This document shows, piece after piece, positions 22,648-33,743 of a stretch of DNA of 64,000 nucleotides. Below the pieces are notes generated by a model, which saw nothing but the letters and a program-made list of their open reading frames with translations, had not been told where the DNA came from and searched no databases. The position numbers and the translations under genes were made by a program. How positions within the stretch are numbered: the first letter of the stretch is position 1; every line of letters starts with the position of its first letter. Source of the DNA: Lingula anatina (taxonomy: Eukaryota > Brachiopoda > Lingulata > Lingulida > Lingulidae); NCBI RefSeq assembly GCF_001039355.2, contig NW_019773570.1:147390-211389 (forward strand), given 5' to 3'.

Positions 22648-23983
22648 CTAACAATGAGAATATATGCCCGATACTTGATTGCTGAGTTCTCTTTTGCAAT
22701 CCTTAAAATGCTCAAGCTTACATTTGCTGAGCACCGCGATTGCTCGACGGAAGAGCGACACCTCACGATAAAAGTCCGACCCTTGCAACAAAACAGTGTT
22801 CCGTAACTTGGTAAGGAAGTGGTTATATAACTGATAGTCAGCTTTGCTCCACATCCCATGTTTCTTCAAAGTCATTTCATCGTTCACGTTTTTGTATTCA
22901 TATTCCCGTTTGTTTCTTACAGCATACAAGATGTCGTCCATGCCCCAGCATAGCAAACGGCGTAGTAGCACCAAACTTTCATCCAACATTTCTAAGACGA
23001 TTACAAAATCGAATTTCTGTTCCAAAAACCCGATGTATTCAGCAATAAATCTGTCGTTGTTCCTGAGATCCGTTCTATCATCTGGGAATCCGTACTCATA
23101 CATCATGCCGTTTCTCAAGAAGCCCACGTGACTTGTGACATAGTCGTCGGTCCAATACTTGTATGGATTTTCCATAAATTCCACGATAGGGTTCGTGGAG
23201 TTTTTCATATTGAATATCTCTGCAATGTGATAATAACTGAAGGCGCTTTTAAACTGGGAAAATGGCTCCCGAACTATACCGATATAAAACGTATCATTTG
23301 GCATCATGCTTTCTATTACTTTTGAGTCAAAAACCATATGTTTGAAAATGATATCATACGTTATATTTGGGTTATAGTTGGCGTCGTTCACGGTTATTTT
23401 CCTCCGGATCATATGCTTTCTAGATGTCCATGGGTAAAAAAATGAGTTGCTTTTAGGATGCAGAGGTCTTAATTTATATTTACGGGTAGCCTGTTGTAAT
23501 ATCTTAGTCATGGTAGATGAACCGCATTTATGCACTTTTAGAAACATAATATGTCGGGTGGGCTGGCATTGTCCTTTTGGGAGGCATTTTACGGGAGATA
23601 CGTTGTAGGCAGACTGCGACAGTAAATTCTGAATGTTCCTAATTTCTCCTGCAAGCAAAATAATAATAATAATAATTATTATTATTATTATTATATAAAA
23701 AGGAAGAGCCTCTTTGTAACGGACAAGTAAGACAACATTAAAAAATCAATGACGAATTGAAACGTATAATGTAGAAACTCTTGGTGCATCAGACTGATGT
23801 TTGTTAAAATCATTCATGCACTAGGTGAAAAGTCGCCCTACCTTTAAGATCACTTCGGTGTGGAGGTGGTGACAATGGGTCAGGAGTCAATACAGGATCA
23901 ATCATAAAACGTGGAAATAACAAGTAGACCGCAATGCACAGGAAACACGGCACCACAGCGACTAAAATTTTTCTCGTCGACAT
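22648..23983 (-). CDS. Galactose-3-O-sulfotransferase-like enzyme, copy 4
   Basis: Minus strand, exons 23983-23842 and 23648-22648, 380 residues. All landmarks of an active enzyme are present: N-terminal anchor (LVAVVPCFLCIAVYLLF), stem, HKCGSST loop (followed here by MTKILQQ) and IVREPFSQF. The C-terminal third is closest to copy 1, while the middle is closest to copy 3 (SYYHIAEIF), which looks like a mosaic made by gene conversion. It is the 5'-most gene of the array in transcriptional direction. The BEL/Pao fragment lies about 1 kb upstream of its start. Confidence 0.9.
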
Positions 23984-23999
23984 GGTCAAGATCAACTGA

Positions 24000-24950
24000 C
24001 GTAGTACAAGTGCATTTAATCACATCATCAACAATCCTTCCGTTGCTCTCGGTTTATTTAAGCTACTACAATTAGTCTAAACGCATGCTGAGTCGTTGTC
24101 TACACCGACAAATGCGTTTGTCCATATTCATATTTATTTATTCATCCTGATGGGGGCTTTTAACTGTGTCAGTAAACGGTAATTATACTGCATTATTCAT
24201 TTCTGTTTGCATTGACACCGTTCATTTTATCTACTGAGAATAGCATTAGAAACAAAAGGTTCCAAAATTATTTATATGATGTTTTGAGGTCTTTAGACAT
24301 CGTTGCTGAGGTCTTTTGGAGAAATCCATTATGGTTATTGTAATTCTTAATTATTATCCGATTACTGAACAATTCTCCCTGCATCTTATCATCCAATAAT
24401 GCATCTAGCTTTGTGCTGCTTTAAAACAATGAAAAAAGCCCTCGGAAATATACATTATGGGCGTTTATATTTTTTTCGTTGCAATGTATAACCAAAGGCA
24501 ATTCCAAGGTTTAATCATCAATTTAACAACTTTCTTTTTTGAGGCGAGATAGCAATCGGTATGGGGCGTAACGTCATCCCTGAACAAGATTTTATCACGA
24601 AAAGTGGTAACGGTTAAATGTTGTCGACATCGACAAATCAATCATGTTGTCATATCTAACACAATGTCACGGTTTATGAATATGTGAGTAGTTTTTGTCA
24701 AAGTGAAAACAACATCTCTGGGGTCCGGCATGATTTTAGAAGTTGACAATCAAAAGTTCATTTTGGAAATTATGAAGAGGTTTAAATCCAAAATTGCTGA
24801 GAAATGGCTTCATAAAGCTTTGGGAATCTGGGAGCGGCAGATACCCTTGGTTTTGTGGATTTGTAATATTTAGTAAGATTATAGCAGCCAATGCTAATGA
24901 CCCAGTTTATGGAGACAAACCTGTTTATGTTTCGAGTAGTGGTAGAAAAC
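24000..24950. other. 5' flank of sulfotransferase copy 4
   Basis: 24170-24490 repeats the upstream flanks of copies 1 and 3 (17170-17460, 21650-21960). From about 24500 the sequence is unique here. No gene is seen; part of 24700-24950 may be unrecognisable retrotransposon sequence. Confidence 0.6.
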
Positions 24951-24959
24951 CATGACCTA

Positions 24960-25650
24960 CTCGTGCATGACTCAATCTCAGTCCAATAATTTCTAGAAGA
25001 GGGAGTCCTGAAAAAGTTTACTCAGACAACGGTCCTAATTTTGTTGGGGCAAAGGCTGAACTACAAAGAGGGTTGCAGGAATTGTCTCAAAGTGAAATTC
25101 ACGCATACGCTTTGAGCAAAAATAAAGATTGGACATTTAACCCCCCCCCCCTGGAGCCTCAGATGGGTGGAGTGTGGGAACGCATAATTTGTTGTGCACG
25201 ACGAGTTATGGCAGGTTTGTTTTTGTGTCCCGTCAGACTTTCAGATGAAATCTTAGAAACTGTCTTTGCTGAAGTTGAGTCTATCATTAATAGTAGGCGA
25301 CTCACAAAACTCAGTGATGTTTCAAACGATCCCTTACCTCTGACACCCAAGCATCTGCTTTTGCTCAAGGAAGTTATCAATTAGCCGCCAGGTAAATCTT
25401 GTGATAGAGATATGTTTCGCAAGCGATGGTGACATGTCCAAAACCTTGCAAATTAATTATGGTTAAAGTGGCCAAAATTGTATTTACCAGAACTACAAAG
25501 GCTTGATAAATCGACTGAATTATGCAAAGATATGTCCGTTGGTGACCTTGTGCTTATTGTAGGTGAACAATAAAAGCGGGTGCATACCTGATCTGGGTGC
25601 GGTCAGGTTGTTCTTCTCAGAATGTAATAAGGTAAGCTACGTACGTAGAA
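24960..25650 (+). mobile_element. BEL/Pao LTR retrotransposon fragment: integrase to C-terminal tail, decayed
   Basis: In one frame from about 24985 the translation reads RGSPEKVYSDNGPNFVGAKA, the integrase core around the second catalytic Asp. WTFNPPPLEPQMGGVWERII and LTPKHLLLLK follow, which is the BEL/Pao arrangement. After a stop at 25381 the C-terminal part continues in broken frames: KRW..HVQ, WPKLYLPELQ and MSVGDLVLIV. Stops and frameshifts show it is dead. No LTRs, reverse transcriptase or gag are recognisable around it. Confidence 0.85.
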
Positions 25651-25699
25651 CGCTTTAGATATGTGCATTTAGTTGTTGATTTATTTCGATATGAATAGA

Positions 25700-27390
25700 T
25701 TTTGGTAAACCGTCATCACCTACTTGTATTTAATTAAGTCAGGTGGTATTGGTATTAAAGTCATCTTTTTTTATATCGATATTTAGTTGACATGTACATT
25801 ATCCTTTTAGACGATTCTGTTTTTCCTGGCCGTCACGTTGCTGTACATGTATGCTTAAAAGTTGCCGAATGTTGTGTGAGTATTAGATACTATAGCTATA
25901 TGATATTTAAGTTTCATAGTTTATTTGTATTGCAGTTTTTTATGTGTAAGTGTTGCTTTCTCTCGCTCGCTCTCCATTCTTTATTTGCATTTGTATGTAC
26001 ATTTATTGTATTTCATTTTTTTTAGAGATTCGTTATTTCATTATTGCAATGTATTTATTTATTTATTTTTTTTTCTGTTTGTTTAGTTTCATCACTACCG
26101 ATATCACTCCCACTACCACTACAACTTCTTTTATGTGCTGCATTACATCATTACGTATTGCGTGAACAATATAGGTGAACTTTAAAGATGTTTGCGTTTC
26201 GAGTTATTGGATTGTAGACAGCAACATTTATATTACTGCTCCAGTCGATCTTTCTGAGAATGCATTCAGTAGTTATTTACCAGAATTGATAAACTTTTCC
26301 GTTCATCTATTGACAATCTGCAGTGGCCCCATTTAGAGATTTATTCCTGTTACACCTATGACAGTGATAAAAGTCCGGCCATTTGAAAGTCCTATCCTTA
26401 GGCAATGATACTGTTAAATGATAAAACTATAAATGTATATTAAATCCTTCTGGTGAGCCATATATCAGACAAAAAATGACAGGTTTGCAGCTTCAGCTCG
26501 TCTGTGTAGTGGTTAGCGTGCAAGACCACAAGGTAAGATATTATTAATCGTTCTATTGCATCTATAGGTTCGAGACCTACCTTTCACTTGACCATATCCC
26601 CTCTTACCCCTATTTATTACTTGTAGCAAAATGTTTAATTGTGTTTTTAATGTCTAATATGTGTTCGAAATTCCGTGCTCATTACATTTACAACTTTTTT
26701 GTTTTGTCTTTTAAGTGTTAAAGCACCAAAATAGCAAAGTGTTATTACAGAACATTATATATATATTGCAATTTTCAATTTCTAAACTGTCATGATTTGT
26801 CTTAATCTCAGCCCATACTTTCCAAGAGCAAATTTCCATCGAGTTTGAGGTTATTTTTCAATTTCAGCGAGTGTAAACCGAAAAATAAATCTAAGAACGG
26901 AGATCCCGCGTTTTGTGTAAAGTGATTTTTCTCTTAGGAATAAGCTTTTGAAAAAGAGAGAGAGGGAGAGAAAATAAGAATTTCGACACAAAACACAAAA
27001 GGTACACCCCAGTAGAAAAGGACATGAAATAATATACTCTGTACATATACCTCACAGGATGAAAATAAGGGATGCCTTTGGATGGTGAATTATTTTGTTA
27101 AAAAAATATCGGCCAAACCAGGCTCATACATATTGCGCACTGAGGGAGGAGTACGCCAAAAATATGCGTTAACACGTCAAAATTTGCGTTTACTAGATGA
27201 AGAATACACATAAAATAAATAAATTGTTTTTGTTTTTTCATTAATATGCATATAAACTGCCTATCGGAAAACATTGTAAAATATAAAGATAAAATGTTAT
27301 ATAAATAGAATAAAGAAAACGTTTATTATATCTTTAAAACTAGTATGTCTCTATATCTATTTATTCATGTCATTTCTTGGTGTAAACTAT
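25700..27390. other. Gene-free stretch between transposon remains
   Basis: No exon is seen. About 26228-26345 resembles 12107-12220, the edge of the duplicated block that ends in the broken membrane-protein gene. A tRNA-like sequence lies at 26495-26582. Confidence 0.6.
26495..26582 (+). pseudogene. tRNA-like sequence (possible tRNA relic or SINE head)
   Basis: An A-box-like TGTGTAGTGGTTAGC at about 26503 and a good B box GGTTCGAGACC at about 26568 are in the right order. The T arm pairs weakly (TAGG/CCTA). The gap between the boxes is longer than in an intronless tRNA, and I cannot pair a 7-bp acceptor stem or place an anticodon, so a working tRNA is unlikely. Confidence 0.35.
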
Positions 27391-27612
27391 ATAGGACATG
27401 CGTTACTAAAATGTCAGGAACGCACGTCCCATTAGGACGTGCATTACTACACGTAGGACTTATATTACTTGGGAGCCTTTGTCCTACGGACATTGAATCC
27501 TAGTGACGTATGTCCTAGGACTTCCATTCCTAGCAATGCATGCCCTAGGATTTGCATACCCAGGACTTAGTGTCCGGGCGGACTTGCGTTACTAAGACGT
27601 GCACTCCTGCCA
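27390..27612 (+). repeat. Decayed minisatellite with motif near GGACNTGCRTTACTA
   Basis: About nine variants of a roughly 20-25-bp unit follow each other, for example AGGACATGCGTTACTA, AGGACGTGCATTACTA and GGACTTGCGTTACTAAG, with reverse-oriented pieces such as CACGTCC mixed in. Confidence 0.7.
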
Positions 27613-28049
27613 CACCGGTTGTTCTCTTCCTGTCCCAACTATCAATGTTGCCATTTGTGTCGCCCACCTTCACTGTTTTTGAGCTCAAATCATACCAATG
27701 TCCTGTAATATATGTGGACGGCACGTTTCAAACTTGGCGTGATGGTTAGTTGTTAACCACATGGTTAACCCAGCCACCTTTTATAGGCATTGGGACATCA
27801 GCAAAAATATAAAGAACATCAGTAAATATGTAAGGTGTACTTTGGATATCAACTATGTGCTTCTTCCTAGCAGGTGTATTTACCGTATGCCTTAACTGCA
27901 ATCTGAATCCCAGCAGCTCAACCTTACTGTGGCCAAGATGACCACCCAGCCCGGAGTTACCGTTATAGGGTTGATTGAAGGAATGACCAGTTTGATCTTT
28001 GTCGTTGTTATGGCAATGTCTTTGTGTAACAGTAAGAATTCTCAACGAT
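27600..28049 (+). pseudogene. Broken copy of the single-pass membrane protein gene (first exon and upstream)
   Basis: 27600-27760 resembles 13141-13330 and 27840-28049 resembles 13390-13640, including the membrane segment (VTVIGLIEGMTSLIFVVVMA). The copy of the start codon is followed at once by a stop (ATG CCT TAA), where the intact gene has ATG CCT CAA. A deletion of about 20 bp removes the RVYTSTD part. The splice donor CG/GTGAGC is changed to CGATGAGT. The later exons are missing. Confidence 0.85.
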
Positions 28050-28075
28050 GAGTGCTGTTTAATTACTGCTTATCG

Positions 28076-28076
<1 letters not shown>

Positions 28077-28118
<42 letters not shown>

Positions 28119-28153
28119 TTTGTCCATCTATTTATTTATTTATTTATTTATTG
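28077..28153. repeat. (TTTA)n microsatellite
   Basis: Long TTTA run with one interruption, directly downstream of the broken membrane-protein copy. The intact gene has a shorter run at the same relative place (13690-13717). Confidence 0.95.
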
Positions 28154-28373
28154 TGATGATTAGCTTATAAATCTAAACTTGCATAAGAACCCCCGCAAGA
28201 AAATGCAGTAGAATCGAAGTAGCAAAGAAGCATTAACGCAGTAGTGGTGTGGAGCATAATTGCAGTAGAAATGCAGTATAGCCTACTGCAATTCTACTTC
28301 AAAAATTACATAGGGTTGTACAGAGGAGGAGCATAAATGCAGTAGATTAGCAGCATGATAGAAGCAATTTAAC

Positions 28374-28900
28374 ATGGATTTATACATTCAGGAAGTGAAC
28401 TACATTCCCTATACTGTATGTGAAATCTTTGAAGACCCATCTGATAATTACTGGGCTCTTCAAACTATGCTCAGGGAGATTATGGATGAACATGCACCCC
28501 TGAAAACTGTCAAAGTGCGAGCCAAAGAGGCTCCTTTTATGAACAAAACCTTACGAAAGGCTGTGCGAGACAAAAAACGACTGCAAAATAAGTTCAGGAG
28601 ATTCCCTACAGATGCTAACTGGGAAAAGTACAGATCTCAAAGAAACCGTACAACTCGCATAAGGAAACAGGCCATAAAGGACTATTTCAATGCCAAGTGC
28701 AGAAATGGACCTAAAAACTGTGATTTCTGGTCTACGATAAAGCCCTTCCTCACAAACAAAGGGTCCAGCGATGGAAACTCCATCATGATACGAACAGAAA
28801 ATGCCATTGAGACTAAGCCGCAGGAAGTAGCCAATGTGATGAACAATTTTTATGTGAATATTGCATCGCAGATTGGGGGTAACCTTGATCTAGATCAAGG
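28374..28900 (+). mobile_element. LINE (non-LTR retrotransposon) ORF2 fragment, truncated both ends
   Basis: An open frame of 221 codons starts at ATG 28374. Its first 170 or so residues match the linker between endonuclease and reverse transcriptase of Jockey/CR1-like LINEs. Visible landmarks are APFMNKTLRKAVRDKKRLQN, then a basic WEKYRSQRNRTTRIRKQAIK helix, FWSTIKPFLTNKG and the VANVMNNFYVNIA segment that precedes the polymerase. The remaining residues (to 29039) are unlike LINE protein and are probably flanking sequence read by chance. No endonuclease or polymerase domain is present, so it is not autonomous. Confidence 0.8.
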
Positions 28901-29039
28901 GATGACCTCCAATACACACTTGTGTAACTTAATGTATTTGTTGATCACAATCAGTTTAGATATTTTAACTTTGTCAACAGAACCCAAAACGCTACTGTCC
29001 TCAGTGGGTCATGTCTTCAAGGGGGAACAGTACATGTAG

Positions 29040-30018
29040 TTGCCCGCTGAGGCTAGAGAGTTTATATAGTACAGTACGTATGTGGTAGTGCTGACAAAGT
29101 TTTGGACGTCACTGGGATGATGCAGAGGGTTAGATTGAGGTGGACAGTGGTACCACACACATAGCAAATGTTTTTTTAATGATTCTGTATCCCATGACAG
29201 GTGTCAAAAGTGAGTTGATTGGACTATGTGTCCCTAGCACCATTATTTACTCTACACATTCCATCCCAGCATTACTTAATTAGTATGGGTGGTTGACATT
29301 GATACTGATTTGCTGAGACTACTTTTCTGGAAGGAAATTCTGTATACCGATATCAAATTACTTATTATTATTATTTTTTGCCTACTCACTTTGTGGGCCA
29401 ACATTGGATACAGAACAATGGCTCCCAGATTGCAGCCGTACTGTAATAGCTCAGTCATTTCAACCGGGGAAAAATTATCAATTCTTTTAGATATATATAA
29501 TTTTGGAACTGTTAGAATTATATTGCTGTGAAGCATTTTGTTGCTTACTGTATAGAATAGGACTATTAGGTAGTCTGCTTTTAACTACCACTTAGTAGGT
29601 TTGTTCTAATTTAAAGAATTTATAACTTTAAAAGCATTTGTAAAATTCACAATTTTCCTGCTTGAAATGATCTAGGCATTACTGTACCACATTGATACAC
29701 CTTGTCTTAATCTGGGCCGGGTAGCGCTAACACTCGCCAATTTAGCCAAATGCTAAAACTGACTAAAATTGGCTAAAGAAAAAGGGCTTGATTTGACATG
29801 TTTTAGCCAAATTATAACCATTTTGATAACAAATTGACAAAAAAGTGGTGATATGGCTTAATGAAAAAGATTGCTAGCGCTACCCCAGTTAATGATATCA
29901 GCACCAATGTCTACCCTGACATTTATTTGCCCATATTAGGGATGACAGAGTTAGAAAACCAGGCTGAGTTTAATATATCAAATATATACCAGCATTTTTT
30001 TTGCTTTGTTTGTTTTAG
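29040..30018. other. Intron or 5' flank of the TPR-TIR gene
   Basis: The acceptor TTTGTTTGTTTTAG at 30005-30018 means at least one exon lies upstream, but I could not find it in this stretch or back to 24 kb. Apart from the MITE-like element nothing is recognised. Confidence 0.5.
29719..29885. mobile_element. MITE-like element with 11-bp terminal inverted repeats
   Basis: GGGTAGCGCTA at 29719 is the exact reverse complement of TAGCGCTACCC ending at 29885. The 167-bp element has an AT-rich interior with repeated TTAGCCAAA/TTGGCTAA words. No target-site duplication is clear. Confidence 0.7.
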
Positions 30019-33000
30019 GTTTTGAGTACCTTTGTCTGAAAGCCAGTCCACTGACGGATAAACAGCATATGAGATACAAAAGAGCCATTCAGAAGTATAT
30101 GTTAACCCTACAAACGGGACCCCATAAATATGGCATGCTCAACCTTCTGGGGGTACTTCAATACCAAGATGGGAAAACAAATGAAAGTATTAAAAGCTTT
30201 GAAAGCATTCTTAAAGAAGATGGTGAAAACTTGAATGCCTTAGCCAACCTGGAGTACGTTTACAGGGAACTTTCTTGTGTCTCAAAAGCCGAACAATATA
30301 AGAAGAAGTTAGAAGAGTTGATGGGTGGAGAGGAACCCAGTGATGAAGAGAGAAAACGACGGGGGAGGTGTTTATTTGAGCAGGGTTACATGATTGCATT
30401 TGATGTAAATGTAACAACAAAGCAGGAAAAACGCAGCAAAGTTTGTGCACGAGCTCACAAGTCATACATGCAGGCGTGGCAAGAGGCAGGAGATTTAATC
30501 GATGAAGTGGAAAGAACTGAATGGTGTTTTTTCATTGCTCACAATTTGTCGCAAATTTACCGTAATCAATCAGTTCTAGAGAGCATAGAGCTGAACAAAG
30601 ACAGTGCATTTATGTTGATCATTAAGCTCCTTCATAAAGTGACAAAAGGCAAAGACAACCATTACAAAGCACAAGGATGGCTTCACTTGGGTTGTGTTTT
30701 GGGCAATGTGTTCATTGAAAACAGCAAGAAACACACAGAAGCTGAAACCATTTCACATATTTCAGCGGAAAAAACAATGCAACAGCATAATCAGCAGCAG
30801 GCACTTCAAGATGACTTCAGTAAGCTCAGTGCCTATATAGATTCTAAGCAACAAGAGAAACCCAAGACTGATGTACATGTACCCAATTTCATTAAGGAAA
30901 ATGGCTTACTGGAATACTTCAAGGAGCCTGAGCTTTGTTTCTTTTGGGCAGAAAAATATGCCCCTGAAAGAACAGATACCCTTAACAGATATGCTAACTA
31001 TTTGAAGAAAAGGGATGATAAAGATTCTAGAGATTTTGAGAAAGCCGAGACCCTTCTCTTGAAGTCCATAGAGTTGGATGATGGAGAAAGTAATTGGTTT
31101 GCATACCTACTAATGGGCAATATGTATAAGGATCTATATAGAAATAAGTGGTATGACAAAGTGCTTTGGGGCAAGGGAGAGCTCCCAGAGAAGGAATTGG
31201 GTATGGCTGCTCAACAGTATTACAAAGAGGCTGTAAAAAGGAATCCAACACCACAACTCTATGCCAATCTAGCTGAAATAAGTCATTTTCTTGGTATTAA
31301 TGAAAGGAGAGAGGTCATTGATGAGGACCAGATCTTAGAAGCGGTTATTAACTTTAAGCATGCTTTGGAAAGTTTGGATGGAGAAAAGGATCCAAGTATT
31401 CACCAGAGAAGAGGTCGGTGTTTAAAAGACTTTGACCAAGAGAAGAGTGCTGTTGAAAGTTTCAAGAAGGCTATAGAAACCCAAAAGCATAAAAGCAATC
31501 AAACGTATAGCTTCCGCTGGCTGATTGACATCCTTGCACAATGGTGCCAGAAAAACAAGCAGAGGCTGAGAGATGTTGATGTTGAGGAGGCAAAGAGTCC
31601 TGAAAATAATTCTGTAAATCAATCAGAAAACATCTCAGAACATGCAAAAGCCAAAGCAGCTTGCAAGAAAACAAGAGGAGAACTACAGTATTGGTTTGGT
31701 GAAGGATGCGACAAATTTCAACAGAAAACCCTAGATAAAGAGATTCAGCGATTTTGGAATCCAAAAGACGACAAAATTACAAGCTGTCCAGATGTCATGG
31801 TGGATTTGTACAGTGATCTTTTGCAGAATAATAAGAAGATGCTAGCAGACCGTTTGAAGAAAGGCTTGAGTGACTTACTAGCACACTATGAAAATAGCAC
31901 TAACCAACCAAGGCCAGGTCCTGGTGAAGCACAGACAGATGCTCCTGTATCAGGGGATAAGGCTGCCTCCAAAATGCTCAATGTTGAGGTGACACAAACA
32001 GAAGCAGAAGCAGATGTAAGTAAGCCCCGCCCCCTGCATATTTTCTTGAGTGAATCATGTACACTGATCGTCTTTGAATCTAATACATATAACAATTATG
32101 TTTTGATATATTATTTCACTTTTGGTGTTTTTTTTCATATTTTAAATCATTTTAAAATACTTTGAGAGCTAAGAGTTTGCTGTACAGAAAAGTATAATAT
32201 TGTTGTTTTATATTGCAAAGCTAAAGTTACTACTTAAGGTACATACACACCGAGGATTGCTGGAGCGTGGATTCCCAGTAACACATACTGTATAAACCAC
32301 TTCTACTAGTTTCTTATACGATTTGAATAAATTTGACATGCAAAGGGATAAATTGAATAGATCGATCACTCAATCAGCTGTAAAAGAGCTCAAAACTGCT
32401 CCTTTCTTTAAATTTTTGGTTAAAAATTTGACCTACTTTCGTGACCTACTTTTCTGGCCCATTGACATACAGCATAAAAAGCTAGCAGAAAAATCCATTC
32501 AAACATCCTTTTCAGGTAAAATTAAATACCAGTAATGCCTTTTGGTAATTCTCTTAGTTATAGTACTTGAAACTATATGCTGGCATTTGGTTGACTTTTG
32601 TGGCAAAAAGTTGACTCGATATGAATCTTTAATGAATGCATTCAGAACAAATTGATCTGCAGTCGAACAGATCTATGGACTAATTATGGTAGACCCCACT
32701 TAAAAGAAAGCCACATAATTCCCTGATGGTCTCTCTGCCTCCACACATGCCATTGCTGTGGGGGCGTAGCAATTAAACCTCAGAGCTGAGATTTAATCTG
32801 TTTAATGGTGCGTGTGGAGGCAGAGAGACCATCAGGGAATTAAGCAGCTAGCTTTTAAGTGTGATCAGCCATATTTGTCTGTTGATCAGTTTGTCCATGG
32901 ATCACCTGTTCTTAATGTGCTCAGTGAGAATAAAGATTATAGAATACATTTAATAGATACCAGATCCAATCATTAACACTTGTGTTTACAAAATTACAGT

Positions 33001-33698
33001 ATATACTTCAGGTATACTTCATAGCTGGCATATTTTTGGTAATTTCTCATAATATTTAACCAGTTTTACTAAATTATATAAATTTTATTTTTTAGAGCAA
33101 TTATACTGTTTCCAGGAAAAGAAAAAAAATGATAATTCATAAAAATAAATTGGATGGAGATCATGAACTATTACTTGGAATGAATAATAAAGCACTGGTA
33201 TAGGTGAATATCAAATATTGCAATTTCAGGTTTTACCTGCTGGGAGTAATCTGAAGGAGTTCTTCTCAGACTATGTAAGGAAACTTGATGAGGTTGATAA
33301 GGAATTCGAGAGAAAGGCAATGGTAATGTAACTTACATGTGTTAGTCGTGTTTGATTCTGTAAAAAATGATTTCATATCCTGACAAAATCATGGTTTATT
33401 TCACCAGCTCCTCTGAGCAGGAATCTGTCATGTTATCTGTTACTGTAACAGTAGCTACAGTACTGGGAAGGAACTTCTATCCTAGATACTACAGTGTAAT
33501 ATAAGTTTATCCTGTGGTTTTTTAAGCAATCGCAATGTCATTTTTAGGCTCTAAAAAGTGGCCTTTCCCTCACATACATGAACATATCTTATAGAATCCA
33601 TCCACCAGAGCAGTCCAATAGTTACTTTCAATTCATAGAGATGACAGCAAGCTTTTGCAAACAATTTTGAAAATACACAAGCCAAAGTTCACAGCTCT

Positions 33699-33743
<45 letters not shown>

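Noticed and set aside
32016-32165. Extension of the first visible TPR-TIR exon to the stop at 32163-32165
   Set aside because: A strong GTAAGT donor at 32016 leads in frame to two further exons with a complete TIR domain; a read-through isoform is possible but unsupported.
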